Assembly (NCBI RefSeq): GCF_028689305.1
Contig: NZ_JAQTWM010000008.1
Location: 1-64,000, forward strand
Source: Rhodoferax sp.
GTDB taxonomy: Bacteria; Pseudomonadota; Gammaproteobacteria; Burkholderiales; Burkholderiaceae_C
Length of the DNA: 64,000 nucleotides
Reading direction: 5' to 3'
Position 1 is the first letter of the stretch; the number at the start of each line of letters is the position of its first letter. A model generated the notes under the pieces. It did no database searches. It saw only the letters and a list, made by a program, of their open reading frames with translations, and was not told where the DNA came from. Of the stretch, positions 39,051 through 48,486 are shown piece by piece. The translations under genes were made by a program, and so were the position numbers.

Positions 39051-39153
39051 GGGCTGGTGATGTGATGGCCTGTCCATCGATCACCAAGACGACAACCATT
39101 AAAGGCTAATCCAGCCCGGTTCGTCGCGCCCCTCCCGGCCAGACGAGCCGGGC
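39051..39153 (+). promoter_or_regulatory. Candidate attenuator upstream of asd
   Basis: After the possible leader peptide, GCCCGGTTCGTC at 39114-39125 pairs with GACGAGCCGGGC at 39142-39153, a 12-bp stem with one T-G wobble. GGGCTGG at 39051-39057 is perfectly complementary to CCAGCCC at 39111-39117, which overlaps the 5' arm of that stem, so the two folds exclude each other. The stem is followed by AGAAATAATTTT rather than a clean T-tract, so its termination strength is doubtful. The asd ribosome site GAAAGGG lies downstream and is not in the hairpin. Confidence 0.4.
39065..39109 (+). CDS. Possible leader peptide of asd, rich in Ile/Thr/Lys codons
   Basis: A 14-codon frame starts with ATG at 39065 and ends in TAA at 39107-39109; the peptide is MACPSITKTTTIKG. 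The same frame can be traced back to an ATG at 38993, next to a TACAAT box at 38981. Its codons 39080-39103 read Ile-Thr-Lys-Thr-Thr-Thr-Ile-Lys, all end products of the aspartate family fed by Asd. This resembles thrL-type leader peptides. No convincing Shine-Dalgarno site is visible, so translation is uncertain. Confidence 0.35.
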   Translation: MACPSITKTTTIKG

Positions 39154-39196
39154 AGAAATAATTTTCAATCTTGAAATTTTCTGAAAGGGCAACAGC

Positions 39197-40333
39197 ATGA
39201 AGACAGGTAATTTGGTCGGCCTCGTGGGCTGGCGCGGCATGGTCGGTTCGGTCCTGATGGACCGTATGGCGCTTGAGGGCGACTTCGCGCTGATCGAGCC
39301 GGTCTTCTTCTCCACCTCCAACTCCGGTGGTGAAGCCCCAGCCCAGGCCAAGAACGAAACCACGTTGCAGGACGCGTTCAACATTGACGCGCTCAAGCGC
39401 TGCGACATCATCATCAGCTGCCAGGGTGGTGACTACACCACCGAAGTCTTCCCCAAGCTGCGCGCTGCCGGCTGGAACGGCCACTGGATCGACGCCGCCT
39501 CCACGCTGCGCATGGACAAGGACGCCGTCATCATCCTGGACCCGGTCAACATGCCGGTCATCCAGAACGCACTGTCCAAGGGTGGCAAGAACTGGATTGG
39601 TGGCAATTGCACCGTGAGCTGCATGCTGATGGGTGTGGGCGCCCTGTACAAGGCCGGCCTGGTCGAGTGGATGAGCACCCAGACCTACCAGGCTGCTTCC
39701 GGTGGTGGCGCCCAACATATGCGTGAGTTGCTCACGCAATACGGCACGCTCAATGCCGAAGTCAAGGCACTGCTGGACGACCCGAAGAGCGCTATCCTGG
39801 AAATCGACCGCAAGGTCATCGCCAAGCAGCGCGCCCTGACCGGCGCCGAAACCGCCAACTTCGGCGTGCCGCTGGGCGGCTCGCTGATTCCCTGGATCGA
39901 CAAGGATCTGGGCAATGGCCAGTCCCGCGAAGAATGGAAGGGCATGGCCGAGACCAACAAGATCATGGGTCTGGGCGAAGGCTTCAGCGCCCCCGCCATT
40001 CCCGTGGACGGCTTCTGCGTGCGCGTGGGCGCCATGCGCTGCCACAGCCAGGCCCTGACCTTCAAGCTGAACAAGGACGTGCCGGTGGCCGACCTGGAAG
40101 CCATGATCGCCGCCGACAACCAGTGGGTCAAGGTCGTTCCCAACACCCGCGAGGCCACCGTCAAGGATCTGACACCGGTCGCCGTCACCGGCACCATGTC
40201 CATTCCTGTGGGCCGTGTGCGCAAACTGGCGATGGGCCCGCAATACGTGGGCGCCTTCACCATCGGTGACCAACTGCTGTGGGGGGCCGCCGAACCGCTG
40301 CGCCGGATGCTGCGCATTTTGCTGCAAGCCTGA
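39197..40333 (+). CDS. asd: Aspartate-semialdehyde dehydrogenase
   Basis: Asd reduces aspartyl phosphate to the semialdehyde, the branch point to lysine, diaminopimelate, threonine, isoleucine and methionine. The 378 residues match the gram-negative type: [20 protein letters not shown] for [20 protein letters not shown], the catalytic Cys in [16 protein letters not shown], and the catalytic His region in [25 protein letters not shown] site precedes the ATG. The 225-base leader may hold an attenuator. Confidence 0.96.
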   Translation: MKTGNLVGLVGWRGMVGSVLMDRMALEGDFALIEPVFFSTSNSGGEAPAQAKNETTLQDAFNIDALKRCDIIISCQGGDYTTEVFPKLRAAGWNGHWIDAASTLRMDKDAVIILDPVNMPVIQNALSKGGKNWIGGNCTVSCMLMGVGALYKAGLVEWMSTQTYQAASGGGAQHMRELLTQYGTLNAEVKALLDDPKSAILEIDRKVIAKQRALTGAETANFGVPLGGSLIPWIDKDLGNGQSREEWKGMAETNKIMGLGEGFSAPAIPVDGFCVRVGAMRCHSQALTFKLNKDVPVADLEAMIAADNQWVKVVPNTREATVKDLTPVAVTGTMSIPVGRVRKLAMGPQYVGAFTIGDQLLWGAAEPLRRMLRILLQA

Positions 40334-40351
40334 TCTGACGGTATCCACCCT

Positions 40352-40394
40352 AACGGCCTGCCGGGTCCCTTGACTCAGAGGGCGGCGGGCCGTT
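40352..40394 (+). terminator. Imperfect GC-rich hairpin after asd
   Basis: AACGGCC and GGCCGTT at the ends pair perfectly, and GCC/GGC and CCCT/AGGG pair inside with small bulges. It lies 20 bases after the asd stop. There is no T-tract, so it may act as a weak or Rho-assisted terminator or as an RNA 3' end. Confidence 0.35.
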
Positions 40395-40467
40395 GTCGCT
40401 CTACAACATAGAATTGCAGCTTATTCAACGCAAAGTCCCTGCCTGCAAGTTCAGATGCCGTCTTAAC

Positions 40468-40496
40468 TTGTCAGGCTAATCCATTGATGTTATGGT
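40468..40496 (+). promoter_or_regulatory. Candidate fimV promoter
   Basis: TTGTCA at 40468-40473 is followed after exactly 17 bases by TATGGT at 40491-40496. The transcript would begin about 75 bases before the TTG start of the FimV gene. Confidence 0.4.
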
Positions 40497-40577
40497 GCTT
40501 TTTATTGTTTCAGGATACCGGGCGAGGCGCCCAAGACAGACCACCTGCGACTGGCTGTTCCAACCGGAGTTCACGAA

Positions 40578-43190
40578 TTGATTGCGAAGTCTCATCAATG
40601 GCCATTGACCGCCATAGCGGTTGCAGCGCTTATGGGCTTGTGGGGTACCGAGGCAACCGCCTTGTCATTAGGACGCATCACCGTTCAATCAGCATTGGGC
40701 GAACCTCTCAAAGCAGAAATCGACGTCCTGGACATCAACGCGGAAGAAGCGGCCTCCCTGCAAGTCAAAGTCGCTGCACCCGAGGTTTTCAGAACTGCCG
40801 GCCTTGAATACAACCCCGCCATGGGCAATCTCCAGGCCACATTGCAGCGGCGTGCCGGCGGACGCGCCTACATCATGATCAGCAGTGATCGTGTCATCAG
40901 TGAGCCTTTTGTTGACATGATTCTTGAAACCAGCTGGGGCACAGGTCGCATTGTGCGCGACTACACCATGCTGTTTGACCCGCCAAATCTGCGCGTGACT
41001 CAACCAACGCCTCCCGTTTCGGCACAGACCACCACACAAACCGTCGCAGCACCCGTAGCCCAAGCCAAAGTTCCCGAACCAACCGTACCTGCGGTTCAAC
41101 CCAGCAGCGTCAGACCACCGGCGCCAACTCCCGCGCCTGAGCCTGTCAAACCTGTCCCAGTTGCCAAAGCCCCCCCCCCGGTGGCCGTTGTCAAAACAGC
41201 GGAGCCACGTAGCCAGTCAGGGGCAGCAACGGTCACGGTGAAGGCGGGAGACACAGCCGGGCGTCTTGCAGCGGCCAACAAACCGGCCAATGTTTCGCTG
41301 GATCAGATGCTGGTGGCCCTGCTACGCGCCAATCCTGATGCCTTCATCCATGACAACGTGAACCGTATCAAGGCAGGTGCCATCCTGTCCTTGCCCACGG
41401 AGCAGCAGGCCAATGAGACCGCGCCAGAACAGGCGCGCCAGATCATCGTGGCCCAAAGCCAGGACTTCAACAAGTTCCGCCGTGAATTTGCTGACAATGC
41501 CCCCATGGCCACAGTCACGCCTGCCAAGCGAGAGGTGCGTGGCAAGGTTGAGGCCTCCGTCGTTGACAAAGCTCCTGTTGCTCCGACGCCAGATAAGCTA
41601 ACGTTATCCAAAGGCGCCATCCAGGGAAAAACCGCTGAAGACCAGGTGGCTCAGGCACGCAGCAAACAAGAAGCCAGCAGCCGTAGCGCCGAATTGGCCA
41701 AAAACATCAGCGAACTCAACCGACTTGCCGCTGCCGCCAGTGCCCCAGCGCCAGCCGCGGCCTCAAAACCCGCTGTCAGCGCGGTCGCGCCAGCACTGCC
41801 GGCGGTTTCTACAGCGTTGCCTGTCTCGGCTGCACCAGCCCCGGCCCCCTCAACCAGTGTCAAGCCGCCACCGCCCAAACCGAAGCCAGCCGCAGCACCA
41901 CCCACGCCCATGCCGGAGCCAAGCTTCCTGGATGATCTTCTGGAAAACCCCCTGCTACCCGCAGGTGCTGCCGGTCTGATTGCCCTGCTGGCAGGCCTGG
42001 GTTTTTACAAAGTCCGGCAACGCCGCAAGGAAGCTCAGCTTGACAGCTCTTTTGTTGAAAGCAAGTGGCGGCCCGACTCGTTCCTGGGGGCCAGTGGTGG
42101 CCAGAACGTGGACACCAACGACGACAACATCGCTACCGGGTCCTCCATGGTTTACTCGCCAAGCCAGCTCGACGCCGTCGATGACGTCGACCCTGTGGCC
42201 GAAGCGGATGTCTATCTCGCCTACGGGCGCGACCTTCAGGCCGAGGAAATCCTCAAGGATGCCCTGCGCAACAACCCGCAACGCCTGGCGATTCACCACA
42301 AGCTGCTGGAGATCTACACCAAGCGGCGCGATACCAAGGGGTTTGAGGCCACCGCCACGCTGGCTTTCAACATCACCAATGGCAGCGGCAGCGATTGGGA
42401 ACAAATATGCGAAAAAGGGCTCTCCATCGACCCCGACAACGCCTTGTATCGCCCAGGTGGCTTGCCAGAACCCGTGCTGAGTTCAGCGCCCCCTGCCGCT
42501 GCCATGGAGGTCAGTACCCCAACAATGGCGCCGGCTGTCGAGCCGGAACCTGTTGCTGAGCTGACGCTGCCCAAAGACAGCAAGATGGATCTGGATCTGG
42601 ACCTTGATTTTTCTCTGGACGAGACGGCGCCAAACACGCCAAAACCGACATCTCCAGCCCCCGATCTGTCCGCCCTGGACATCTCCCTTGACCTCACAGA
42701 GCCACCCGAAATCGCACCTCCTGTGGAGCCAGCACCCAACTTGGTCAGCCTGCCCGATCCCGCACCAGCCGCGCCGGCGATACCCAGCCCCGCCGTCAGT
42801 CCCGAGATCGACAACGCCAGTCTGTTTGGCAACCTCGACTTTTCGATGCCCTTGCCCGAACTCGACTCGTCGAAAGCCGGTGATGTTGCGAGCCAGGCCC
42901 CCAATCTGACAGCAACTGAGCCGACAACCCAGGCCGCGCCTGCTGCCGACGGCGATTTGATGTCATTTGATCTGGACTCGCTGTCACTGGATCTGGGCGA
43001 AGAGCCGACCACTGAGGCGGGCCATCTCGCCAGCACGGCGGAAGACCCGCTGGAAACCAAGCTGGCGTTGGCCGAGGAGTTCCGGGCCATTGGTGATGAT
43101 GATGGCGCTCGTGCGCTGATTGAAGAAGTGATTGCAGAAGCCTCGGGGGACATGAAAGCCAAAGCCCAACGTGCGCTGAGCAAGCTTTGA
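40578..43190 (+). CDS. FimV-like peptidoglycan-binding, polar hub protein
   Basis: The product has 870 residues. The start is a TTG at 40578 with GGAG eight bases upstream. Residues 1-28 are a signal peptide. The FimV N-terminal domain follows (LSLGRITVQSALGEPLKAEI), with YNPAMGNLQATLQRRAGGRA. A LysM-type domain near 215-275 (TVKAGDTAGRLAAANKPANV) binds peptidoglycan. Long Pro/Ala-rich linkers precede a single membrane segment near 455-475 (PAGAAGLIALLAGLGFYKVR). The acidic cytoplasmic part has a TPR-like segment and ends with the FimV C-terminal motif ETKLALAEEFRAIGDDDGAR. Relatives organise type IV pili and c-di-GMP signalling at the pole. Confidence 0.9.
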   Translation: MIAKSHQWPLTAIAVAALMGLWGTEATALSLGRITVQSALGEPLKAEIDVLDINAEEAASLQVKVAAPEVFRTAGLEYNPAMGNLQATLQRRAGGRAYIMISSDRVISEPFVDMILETSWGTGRIVRDYTMLFDPPNLRVTQPTPPVSAQTTTQTVAAPVAQAKVPEPTVPAVQPSSVRPPAPTPAPEPVKPVPVAKAPPPVAVVKTAEPRSQSGAATVTVKAGDTAGRLAAANKPANVSLDQMLVALLRANPDAFIHDNVNRIKAGAILSLPTEQQANETAPEQARQIIVAQSQDFNKFRREFADNAPMATVTPAKREVRGKVEASVVDKAPVAPTPDKLTLSKGAIQGKTAEDQVAQARSKQEASSRSAELAKNISELNRLAAAASAPAPAAASKPAVSAVAPALPAVSTALPVSAAPAPAPSTSVKPPPPKPKPAAAPPTPMPEPSFLDDLLENPLLPAGAAGLIALLAGLGFYKVRQRRKEAQLDSSFVESKWRPDSFLGASGGQNVDTNDDNIATGSSMVYSPSQLDAVDDVDPVAEADVYLAYGRDLQAEEILKDALRNNPQRLAIHHKLLEIYTKRRDTKGFEATATLAFNITNGSGSDWEQICEKGLSIDPDNALYRPGGLPEPVLSSAPPAAAMEVSTPTMAPAVEPEPVAELTLPKDSKMDLDLDLDFSLDETAPNTPKPTSPAPDLSALDISLDLTEPPEIAPPVEPAPNLVSLPDPAPAAPAIPSPAVSPEIDNASLFGNLDFSMPLPELDSSKAGDVASQAPNLTATEPTTQAAPAADGDLMSFDLDSLSLDLGEEPTTEAGHLASTAEDPLETKLALAEEFRAIGDDDGARALIEEVIAEASGDMKAKAQRALSKL

Positions 43191-43217
43191 TCTTCTGTGC
43201 AGAGCCACGGGAGCAGC

Positions 43218-44009
43218 GTGAGACTGGCGCTTGGCATCAGCTACAACGGACTGGCGTATCAGGGCTGGCAAAGTCAGCCATCCGGCCAGACGGTGCAGGA
43301 CAAACTGGAAAAAGCGCTGGGTGAGTTTTCGGCACAACACGTCTCCACCCTGTGCGCCGGCCGCACCGACGCCGGCGTCCACGGCCTGATGCAGGTCGTC
43401 CACTTTGACACCTCACTGGATCGCGCTGAAGCCTCCTGGGTCCGCGGTCCCAACGCCCTGCTCCCCCATGACATCGCCGTGCAATGGGCCAGATCCGTTC
43501 CCGCCAAATTCCATTGCCGCGCCAGTGCCTTGTCACGGCGTTACGCCTATATCCTGCTGGACTCGCCGGTGCGGCCCAGCATCGACACCGGACGGGTTGG
43601 CTGGGTCTACAAGCCGCTGGACCTGCAGCGCATGCAGCAAGCTGCCGGGTACCTGCTCGGTGAACACGACTTCACCTCGTTTCGCGCCAGTGCCTGCCAG
43701 GCGCTGTCGCCGGTCAAAAACCTGATGCGTCTTGATATCACCCGCTGGGGTGTCTATTGGCGCTTCGAATTTGAAGCCAACGCCTTTTTGCACCACATGA
43801 TCCGCAACATCATGGGCTGCCTGATCATGGTCGGTGATGGCCGCAGGTCACCAGAGTGGGTACGTGGTGTACTGGCGGCCTGTGATCGCGACGCCGCCGC
43901 CCCGACCTTCTCCCCCCATGGCCTGTATTTTTTGGGCCCTCGTTATGCCCCCATCTGGGGCTTGCCCGATCACCCCAGTCTGCTTGACGGGTTACCAGGA
44001 GCCGCGTGA
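43218..44009 (+). CDS. truA: tRNA pseudouridine(38-40) synthase
   Basis: TruA converts U38-U40 in the anticodon arm to pseudouridine. A GTG start at 43218 (VRLALGISYNGLAYQGWQSQ) with GGGAG before it is preferred to the GTG at 43197. The catalytic Asp lies in CAGRTDAGVHGLMQVVHFD. Other family parts are FHCRASALSRRYAYILLDSP, GEHDFTSFRASACQ and NAFLHHMIRNIMGCLIMVG. It lies between fimV and trpF, common in proteobacteria. The stop overlaps the trpF start. Confidence 0.94.
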   Translation: MRLALGISYNGLAYQGWQSQPSGQTVQDKLEKALGEFSAQHVSTLCAGRTDAGVHGLMQVVHFDTSLDRAEASWVRGPNALLPHDIAVQWARSVPAKFHCRASALSRRYAYILLDSPVRPSIDTGRVGWVYKPLDLQRMQQAAGYLLGEHDFTSFRASACQALSPVKNLMRLDITRWGVYWRFEFEANAFLHHMIRNIMGCLIMVGDGRRSPEWVRGVLAACDRDAAAPTFSPHGLYFLGPRYAPIWGLPDHPSLLDGLPGAA

Positions 44010-44725
44010 TGCCGGATGCACAAACCACCCCCCCGACCCCGCAGAGTCGAACCCGCATCAAGATGTGTGGACTGACCCGTGAGCAGGATGTGGATGCCGC
44101 TGTGGCCGCCGGAGCCGACGCCATCGGCTTCGTGCTGTACGACAAGAGCCCTCGGTACGTATCGGCCCGGCGCGCCGCCGAACTGGCCAGACGACTGCCC
44201 CCGTTCGTGACCCCGGTTTTGTTGTTTGTCAACGAAGATTTATCAAAAATAATAGCAAACTGCGCCCTGCTGCCGGGGGCTATGGCCCAATTTCATGGCG
44301 ATGAATCACCGCAGGACTGCTGGGCCGCCAGCGAACTGGGCCGGCGCCCCTACTTGCGTGCCGCACGTATTCCCCTTGGCGCGGCCGGACAGGGTTTTGA
44401 TCTTTTAAAATTCACCCAAGATTATTCACAGGCTCAAGCCATCCTGCTCGACGCGCACAGCGACGGTTATGGTGGTGCCGGGCAAACATTCAATTGGTCA
44501 CAGCTTCCACCAAACGTCAACGCTCACCTCGTCTTGAGTGGTGGGCTGAACGCTGCCAACGTGATCGATGGCATCAGGCAGGTGCGCCCGCGCTGTCAAA
44601 CACTGGCGGTTGATGTCAGCTCAGGCATTGAAGTGCCGGGCCACAAAGGCATCAAAGACCCCACCAGAATCCGCGAGTTTGTCGCCGCCGTTCGTCAGGC
44701 TGACCAACTCTTGAATGCCAAATAA
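44009..44725 (+). CDS. trpF: Phosphoribosylanthranilate isomerase
   Basis: TrpF performs the Amadori rearrangement of PRA to CdRP in tryptophan synthesis. The ATG at 44009 overlaps the truA stop, giving 238 residues. The N-terminal 14 residues (MPDAQTTPPTPQSR) are an extension before the barrel starts with TRIKMCGLTREQDVDAAVAA, which contains the catalytic Cys. GFVLYDKSPRYVSARRA, QFHGDESPQDCW, VLSGGLNAANV and the catalytic Asp in AVDVSSGIEVPGHKGIKD follow. Residues 75-95 are encoded by DNA that matches a CTAGCCC repeat. Confidence 0.95.
   Translation: MPDAQTTPPTPQSRTRIKMCGLTREQDVDAAVAAGADAIGFVLYDKSPRYVSARRAAELARRLPPFVTPVLLFVNEDLSKIIANCALLPGAMAQFHGDESPQDCWAASELGRRPYLRAARIPLGAAGQGFDLLKFTQDYSQAQAILLDAHSDGYGGAGQTFNWSQLPPNVNAHLVLSGGLNAANVIDGIRQVRPRCQTLAVDVSSGIEVPGHKGIKDPTRIREFVAAVRQADQLLNAK
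44238..44293 (-). repeat. Possible CTAGCCC repeat copy inside trpF
   Basis: On the minus strand it reads AAATTGGGCCATAGCCC, then a variable GC-rich centre, then GTTTGCTATTATTTTTGATA, the same layout and spacing as the intergenic copies. It encodes the segment LSKIIANCALLPGAMAQF of TrpF without breaking the frame. The local drop in GC also fits. Confidence 0.5.
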
Positions 44726-44775
44726 CCCCTTAGCCCGCGTCAATCAATCGCAGGGCGCTATGAATTTAATAACGC
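44716..44775 (+). repeat. CTAGCCC dispersed repeat, copy between trpF and trpB
   Basis: The copy reads CCAAATAACCCCTTAGCCCG, then CGTCAATCAATCGCAGGGCG, then CTATGAATTTAATAACGCC. It fills almost the whole gap between the trpF stop and the trpB ATG. Confidence 0.6.
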
Positions 44776-44776
44776 C

Positions 44777-46072
44777 ATGTTCCACTACCAACAACCCGAC
44801 CCACGCGGTCACTTCGGCATCTACGGGGGCAGTTTTGCCTCCGAGACGCTGACCCACGCCATCCATGAGCTGAAACAGGCTTACGCCAAATACCAGTTCG
44901 ATCCGGCCTTCATCGCCGAGTTCGAGTACGAACTGGCCCACTTTGTCGGCCGCCCCTCCCCCACCTACCACGCCGCGCGCATGAGCCGCGAGCAAGGCGG
45001 CGCGCAAATCTTCTTGAAGCGTGAAGACCTCAACCACACCGGCGCGCACAAGATCAACAACACCATCGGCCAGGCCATGCTGGCCAAACGCATGGGCAAA
45101 CCGCGCGTGATTGCCGAAACCGGCGCCGGTCAGCACGGTGTCGCCACCGCCACCATCTGCGCCCGCTACGGGCTGGAATGTGTGGTCTACATGGGGGCCG
45201 AAGATGTCAAGCGCCAAAGCCCCAACGTCTACCGCATGAAACTGCTCGGGGCCACCGTGGTGCCCGTCACCAGCGGCAGCCGCACCCTCAAAGACGCGCT
45301 GAACGAAGCCATGCGCGACTGGGTCGCCAATGTGGACAACACCTTCTACATCATCGGCACCGTGGCCGGCCCCCATCCCTACCCGATGATGGTGCGCGAT
45401 TTCCAGAGCGTCATCGGCAAGGAATGCCTGGTGCAGCTGCCCGACATGCTCAAAGCCGCAGGCTGCAAAACCGACCAGCCCGACGCGGTGGTCGCCTGCG
45501 TGGGCGGCGGCTCCAACGCCATGGGCATCTTCTACCCCTACATCCCTTATGAAGCCACCCGACTGATTGGGGTGGAAGCGACTGGAGAGGGCATCGACAG
45601 CGGCAAGCACTCGGCCTCCATCCAGCGCGGCAGCCCCGGCGTGCTGCACGGCAACCGCACCTATGTGCTGCAAGACGACAACGGCCAGGTGACTGAAACC
45701 CACAGCATCAGCGCCGGGCTGGACTACCCCGGTGTCGGCCCCGAGCATGCCTATCTGCACGACATTGGCCGCGCCGAATACGTGGGCATCACCGACAAGG
45801 AAGCGCTGGAAGCCTTCCATTACCTGTGCCGCACCGAGGGCATCATCCCCGCGCTCGAATCCAGCCACGCCGTGGCCTACGCCATGAAACTGGCGAAAAC
45901 CATGCGTCCAGACCAGTCGATCCTGGTCAACCTGTCAGGCCGTGGCGACAAGGACATCGGAACCGTGGCCGACCTGAGCCACGCTGACTTTTATTGCCGC
46001 CCCAGCTGCCAAGGCCAATCGGTCAAAGGCAGCCTGGCCGCTGACGAAGCCATTGTGAAGGTCGTGAAATGA
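44777..46072 (+). CDS. trpB: Tryptophan synthase beta chain
   Basis: TrpB makes tryptophan from indole and serine with PLP. The 431 residues show [15 protein letters not shown] at the N-terminus, the PLP lysine in [40 protein letters not shown], the phosphate loop [16 protein letters not shown] and [14 protein letters not shown]. The final segment is slightly longer than in E. coli (397). Its end overlaps trpA (ATGA), reflecting the alpha-beta complex. Confidence 0.97.
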   Translation: MFHYQQPDPRGHFGIYGGSFASETLTHAIHELKQAYAKYQFDPAFIAEFEYELAHFVGRPSPTYHAARMSREQGGAQIFLKREDLNHTGAHKINNTIGQAMLAKRMGKPRVIAETGAGQHGVATATICARYGLECVVYMGAEDVKRQSPNVYRMKLLGATVVPVTSGSRTLKDALNEAMRDWVANVDNTFYIIGTVAGPHPYPMMVRDFQSVIGKECLVQLPDMLKAAGCKTDQPDAVVACVGGGSNAMGIFYPYIPYEATRLIGVEATGEGIDSGKHSASIQRGSPGVLHGNRTYVLQDDNGQVTETHSISAGLDYPGVGPEHAYLHDIGRAEYVGITDKEALEAFHYLCRTEGIIPALESSHAVAYAMKLAKTMRPDQSILVNLSGRGDKDIGTVADLSHADFYCRPSCQGQSVKGSLAADEAIVKVVK

Positions 46073-46920
46073 GCCGCATCGCATCCACTTTTACCCAACT
46101 CAAGGCCCAGGGTCGCAAGGCGCTGATCCCCTTCGTCACCGCCGGATTCCCGTTTGCCGACATCACGCCCGAGCTGATGCATGCCATGGTGGCCGGTGGG
46201 GCCGACGTGATCGAACTCGGCGTGCCGTTTTCCGACCCCAGCGCCGATGGCCCGGTGATCCAGCAAGCCGGTGACAAGGCGCTGGCCGCAGGCATCGGCA
46301 TGGTGCAGGTGCTCGACATGGTGCGCCGCTTTCGCCAGCAAAACAACACCACACCGGTGGTGCTGATGGGTTATGCCAACCCGGTGGAACGCTACAACCA
46401 GAAGCATGGCGCTACCACATCCTCAGCAGCTGGTGCACCATCCACAAGCGCTACCAGCCCATTTGTCCGTGATGCAGCCGCAGCCGGGGTGGACGGCGTG
46501 CTGATCGTCGACTACCCGCCCGAAGAGTGCGAGGAATTCGCCGCCGAACTCAAGGCCCACCAGCTGGATCTGATCTTTTTGCTGGCCCCCACCTCCACCG
46601 ATGAGCGTATGCAGCAGGTGGCCCGCATTGCCAGCGGCTACGTGTACTACGTGTCGCTCAAAGGCGTCACCGGCTCAGGTGCGCTGGACACCGGCGCGGT
46701 CGAGGCCATGTTGCCGCGCATCCGCCAGCATGTCAGCGTCCCGGTGGGTGTGGGTTTTGGCATCCGTGATGCCACCACGGCCAAAGCCATTGGCAAGGTG
46801 GCCGATGCGGTGGTGATTGGCAGCAAGATCATTCAGCTGATCGACCCACAGCCGCGTGACCAGGTGGCGGCCACGGCGCAGACCTTCCTGCGCGAGATTC
46901 GCACCGCGCTGGATTCATAA
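46069..46920 (+). CDS. trpA: Tryptophan synthase alpha chain with a repeat-derived insertion
   Basis: TrpA cleaves indole-glycerol phosphate and channels indole to TrpB. Catalytic residues are the Glu in [20 protein letters not shown] and the Asp in [14 protein letters not shown]. The phosphate site lies in [14 protein letters not shown] and [11 protein letters not shown]. At 283 residues it is about 15 longer than usual. The extra part is residues 115-131 ([17 protein letters not shown]), just after the [11 protein letters not shown] helix. Its DNA matches a CTAGCCC repeat on the reverse strand. The catalytic barrel is otherwise intact, so the enzyme is probably active. Confidence 0.95.
   Translation: MSRIASTFTQLKAQGRKALIPFVTAGFPFADITPELMHAMVAGGADVIELGVPFSDPSADGPVIQQAGDKALAAGIGMVQVLDMVRRFRQQNNTTPVVLMGYANPVERYNQKHGATTSSAAGAPSTSATSPFVRDAAAAGVDGVLIVDYPPEECEEFAAELKAHQLDLIFLLAPTSTDERMQQVARIASGYVYYVSLKGVTGSGALDTGAVEAMLPRIRQHVSVPVGVGFGIRDATTAKAIGKVADAVVIGSKIIQLIDPQPRDQVAATAQTFLREIRTALDS
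46409..46464 (-). repeat. CTAGCCC-type repeat copy inserted in trpA
   Basis: On the minus strand it reads AAATGGGCTGGTAGCGCTTG, then GTGCACCAGCTGCTGAGGAT, then GTGGTAGCGC. It aligns with the copy at 7853-7915 (AAATTGGGCTCTAGCCC, GTGCAAGCAGCTACTAAAAT, AATAGCT) with similar spacing. It coincides exactly with the extra residues of TrpA and keeps the frame. Confidence 0.55.
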
Positions 46921-46994
46921 TCCCGCCATTGCCATTTGGCGAGACACAGGCTGGCAACCCCCGTCAGCCTGGCTCACAAACCCAGGAGAAAAGC

Positions 46995-47867
46995 ATGAGT
47001 TGGCTCGAAAAATTGCTCCCCCCGAAAATCCAGCATACCGACCCGAAAGAGCGGCGCACGGTGCCAGAAGGCGTGTGGATCAAATGCCCGGCCTGCGACA
47101 CGGTGTTGTACAAGACCGATCTGGAGCAAAACCAGAATGTCTGTCCCAGTTGCAGCCACCATCACCGCATCGGCGCACGCGCGCGGCTCAACGTCTTTCT
47201 GGACAACGAAGGCCGTTTTGAGATCGGCCAGGAAGTGTTGCCGGTGGATGCGCTCAAGTTCAAGGACAGCCGCAAGTACCCGGAACGCCTGAAAGAAGCG
47301 CTGGAAAACACCGGCGAGACCGATGCACTGGTGGTTATGGGGGGTACGGTCATGGGCATTGGCCTGGTGGCGGCCTGCTTTGAATTTGAATTCATGGGCG
47401 GCAGCATGGGCTCGGTCGTGGGGGAACGCTTCGCCCGCGGTGTCCAGACCGCTATCGAGCAGAAAGTACCGTTTGTGTGTTTCACCGCCACCGGCGGCGC
47501 CCGCATGCAGGAAGGCTTGCTGTCGCTGATGCAGATGGCCAAGACCAATGCGTCACTGACCCATCTGGCCAAGAAAGGCCTGCCCTTTATCAGTGTGCTG
47601 ACTGACCCGACCATGGGCGGCGTCAGCGCCGGTTTTGCCTTTTTGGGTGATGTGGTGATTGCCGAACCCAAGGCGCTGATCGGTTTTGCCGGGCCACGGG
47701 TGATTGAATCGACCGTGCGGGTCAAGCTGCCCGATGGCTTTCAGCGCGCCGAATTCCTGCAAACCAAGGGGGCAGTGGACCTGATCTGCGACCGGCGCGA
47801 GCTGCGCAAAACCATTGCCAACACCCTGGCCATGCTGACGCGCCAAAGCGCGGATGCCGTAGCCTGA
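46995..47867 (+). CDS. accD: Acetyl-CoA carboxylase carboxyltransferase subunit beta
   Basis: AccD with AccA transfers the carboxyl group from biotin to acetyl-CoA, the first step of fatty acid synthesis. The start is the ATG at 46995 ([20 protein letters not shown]), giving 290 residues. The four zinc-finger Cys lie in [18 protein letters not shown] and [17 protein letters not shown]. The crotonase-fold core shows [40 protein letters not shown] and [16 protein letters not shown]. It follows trpA by 74 bases, the usual betaproteobacterial order trpFBA-accD. Confidence 0.97.
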   Translation: MSWLEKLLPPKIQHTDPKERRTVPEGVWIKCPACDTVLYKTDLEQNQNVCPSCSHHHRIGARARLNVFLDNEGRFEIGQEVLPVDALKFKDSRKYPERLKEALENTGETDALVVMGGTVMGIGLVAACFEFEFMGGSMGSVVGERFARGVQTAIEQKVPFVCFTATGGARMQEGLLSLMQMAKTNASLTHLAKKGLPFISVLTDPTMGGVSAGFAFLGDVVIAEPKALIGFAGPRVIESTVRVKLPDGFQRAEFLQTKGAVDLICDRRELRKTIANTLAMLTRQSADAVA

Positions 47868-47919
47868 TAGATCAGAAACAGCCCACCGGCAGGCATAGAC
47901 ATCCCGCCAGGGTGCCGTC

Positions 47920-48486
47920 TCAAAAAGCCATCAACGCCGCCGCCTGCAAATGCCCCAGCACAATGGCGGCAATTTGCAGGATGACCAGCAGCGCCAGCGG
48001 AGACAAGTCCACCCCACCCACCAGCGGCAGCACACGCCGGATCGGCACCAGGGGCGGTGCCACCAGCCGTTCAATCACGTCGGCCACGACCGATTGGGTG
48101 GCGACCCAGGACAGCACCGCGTAGACGATCACCATCCCGGTCATGCCGGAAATCGCCATGCGCAAGACGCCAAAACCAGCCAGGATCGGCACGGCAAACA
48201 GCCCACCGGCTGCCCCCGCCAGCAACCATAACAGGCCAAATTCGGCCAATTGCAGCAGATAGGCAGCCACCAGGCTGGCCGTGTCAAGCGCCCCCACCGA
48301 AGGCAACACCCGGCGCAGCGGCAGCACAATCCAGTCCGTCAAGGCAAACACCAACCGGCCCAGCGGGTTGCCCGAGCGGGCCGACATCGGGATGCGCTGG
48401 TACTGCATATACAGGCGCAGCAAACAGGCCCCGCTCAAAAAACCGGTCACAACCTCCAGCAGCAGGGAAACAATTTGGTACAGCAT
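47920..48486 (-). CDS. YggT family membrane protein
   Basis: The 188-residue inner-membrane protein has two YggT repeats, each with membrane helices and the loop seen in GNPLGRLVFALTDWIVLPLR RVLP and the shorter VIERLVAPPLVPIRRVLPLV. Relatives act in osmotic-shock tolerance or membrane and division organisation, but the molecular role is not settled. It is convergent with accD and divergent from lysS. Confidence 0.88.
   Translation of the reverse strand: MLYQIVSLLLEVVTGFLSGACLLRLYMQYQRIPMSARSGNPLGRLVFALTDWIVLPLRRVLPSVGALDTASLVAAYLLQLAEFGLLWLLAGAAGGLFAVPILAGFGVLRMAISGMTGMVIVYAVLSWVATQSVVADVIERLVAPPLVPIRRVLPLVGGVDLSPLALLVILQIAAIVLGHLQAAALMAF

Noticed and set aside
39014..40348. Minus-strand frame of 444 codons opposite asd
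   Set aside because: Antisense to asd and its leader; no family resemblance.
44744..45868. Minus-strand frame of 374 codons opposite trpB
   Set aside because: Gly/Ala/Val/His-rich shadow of trpB.
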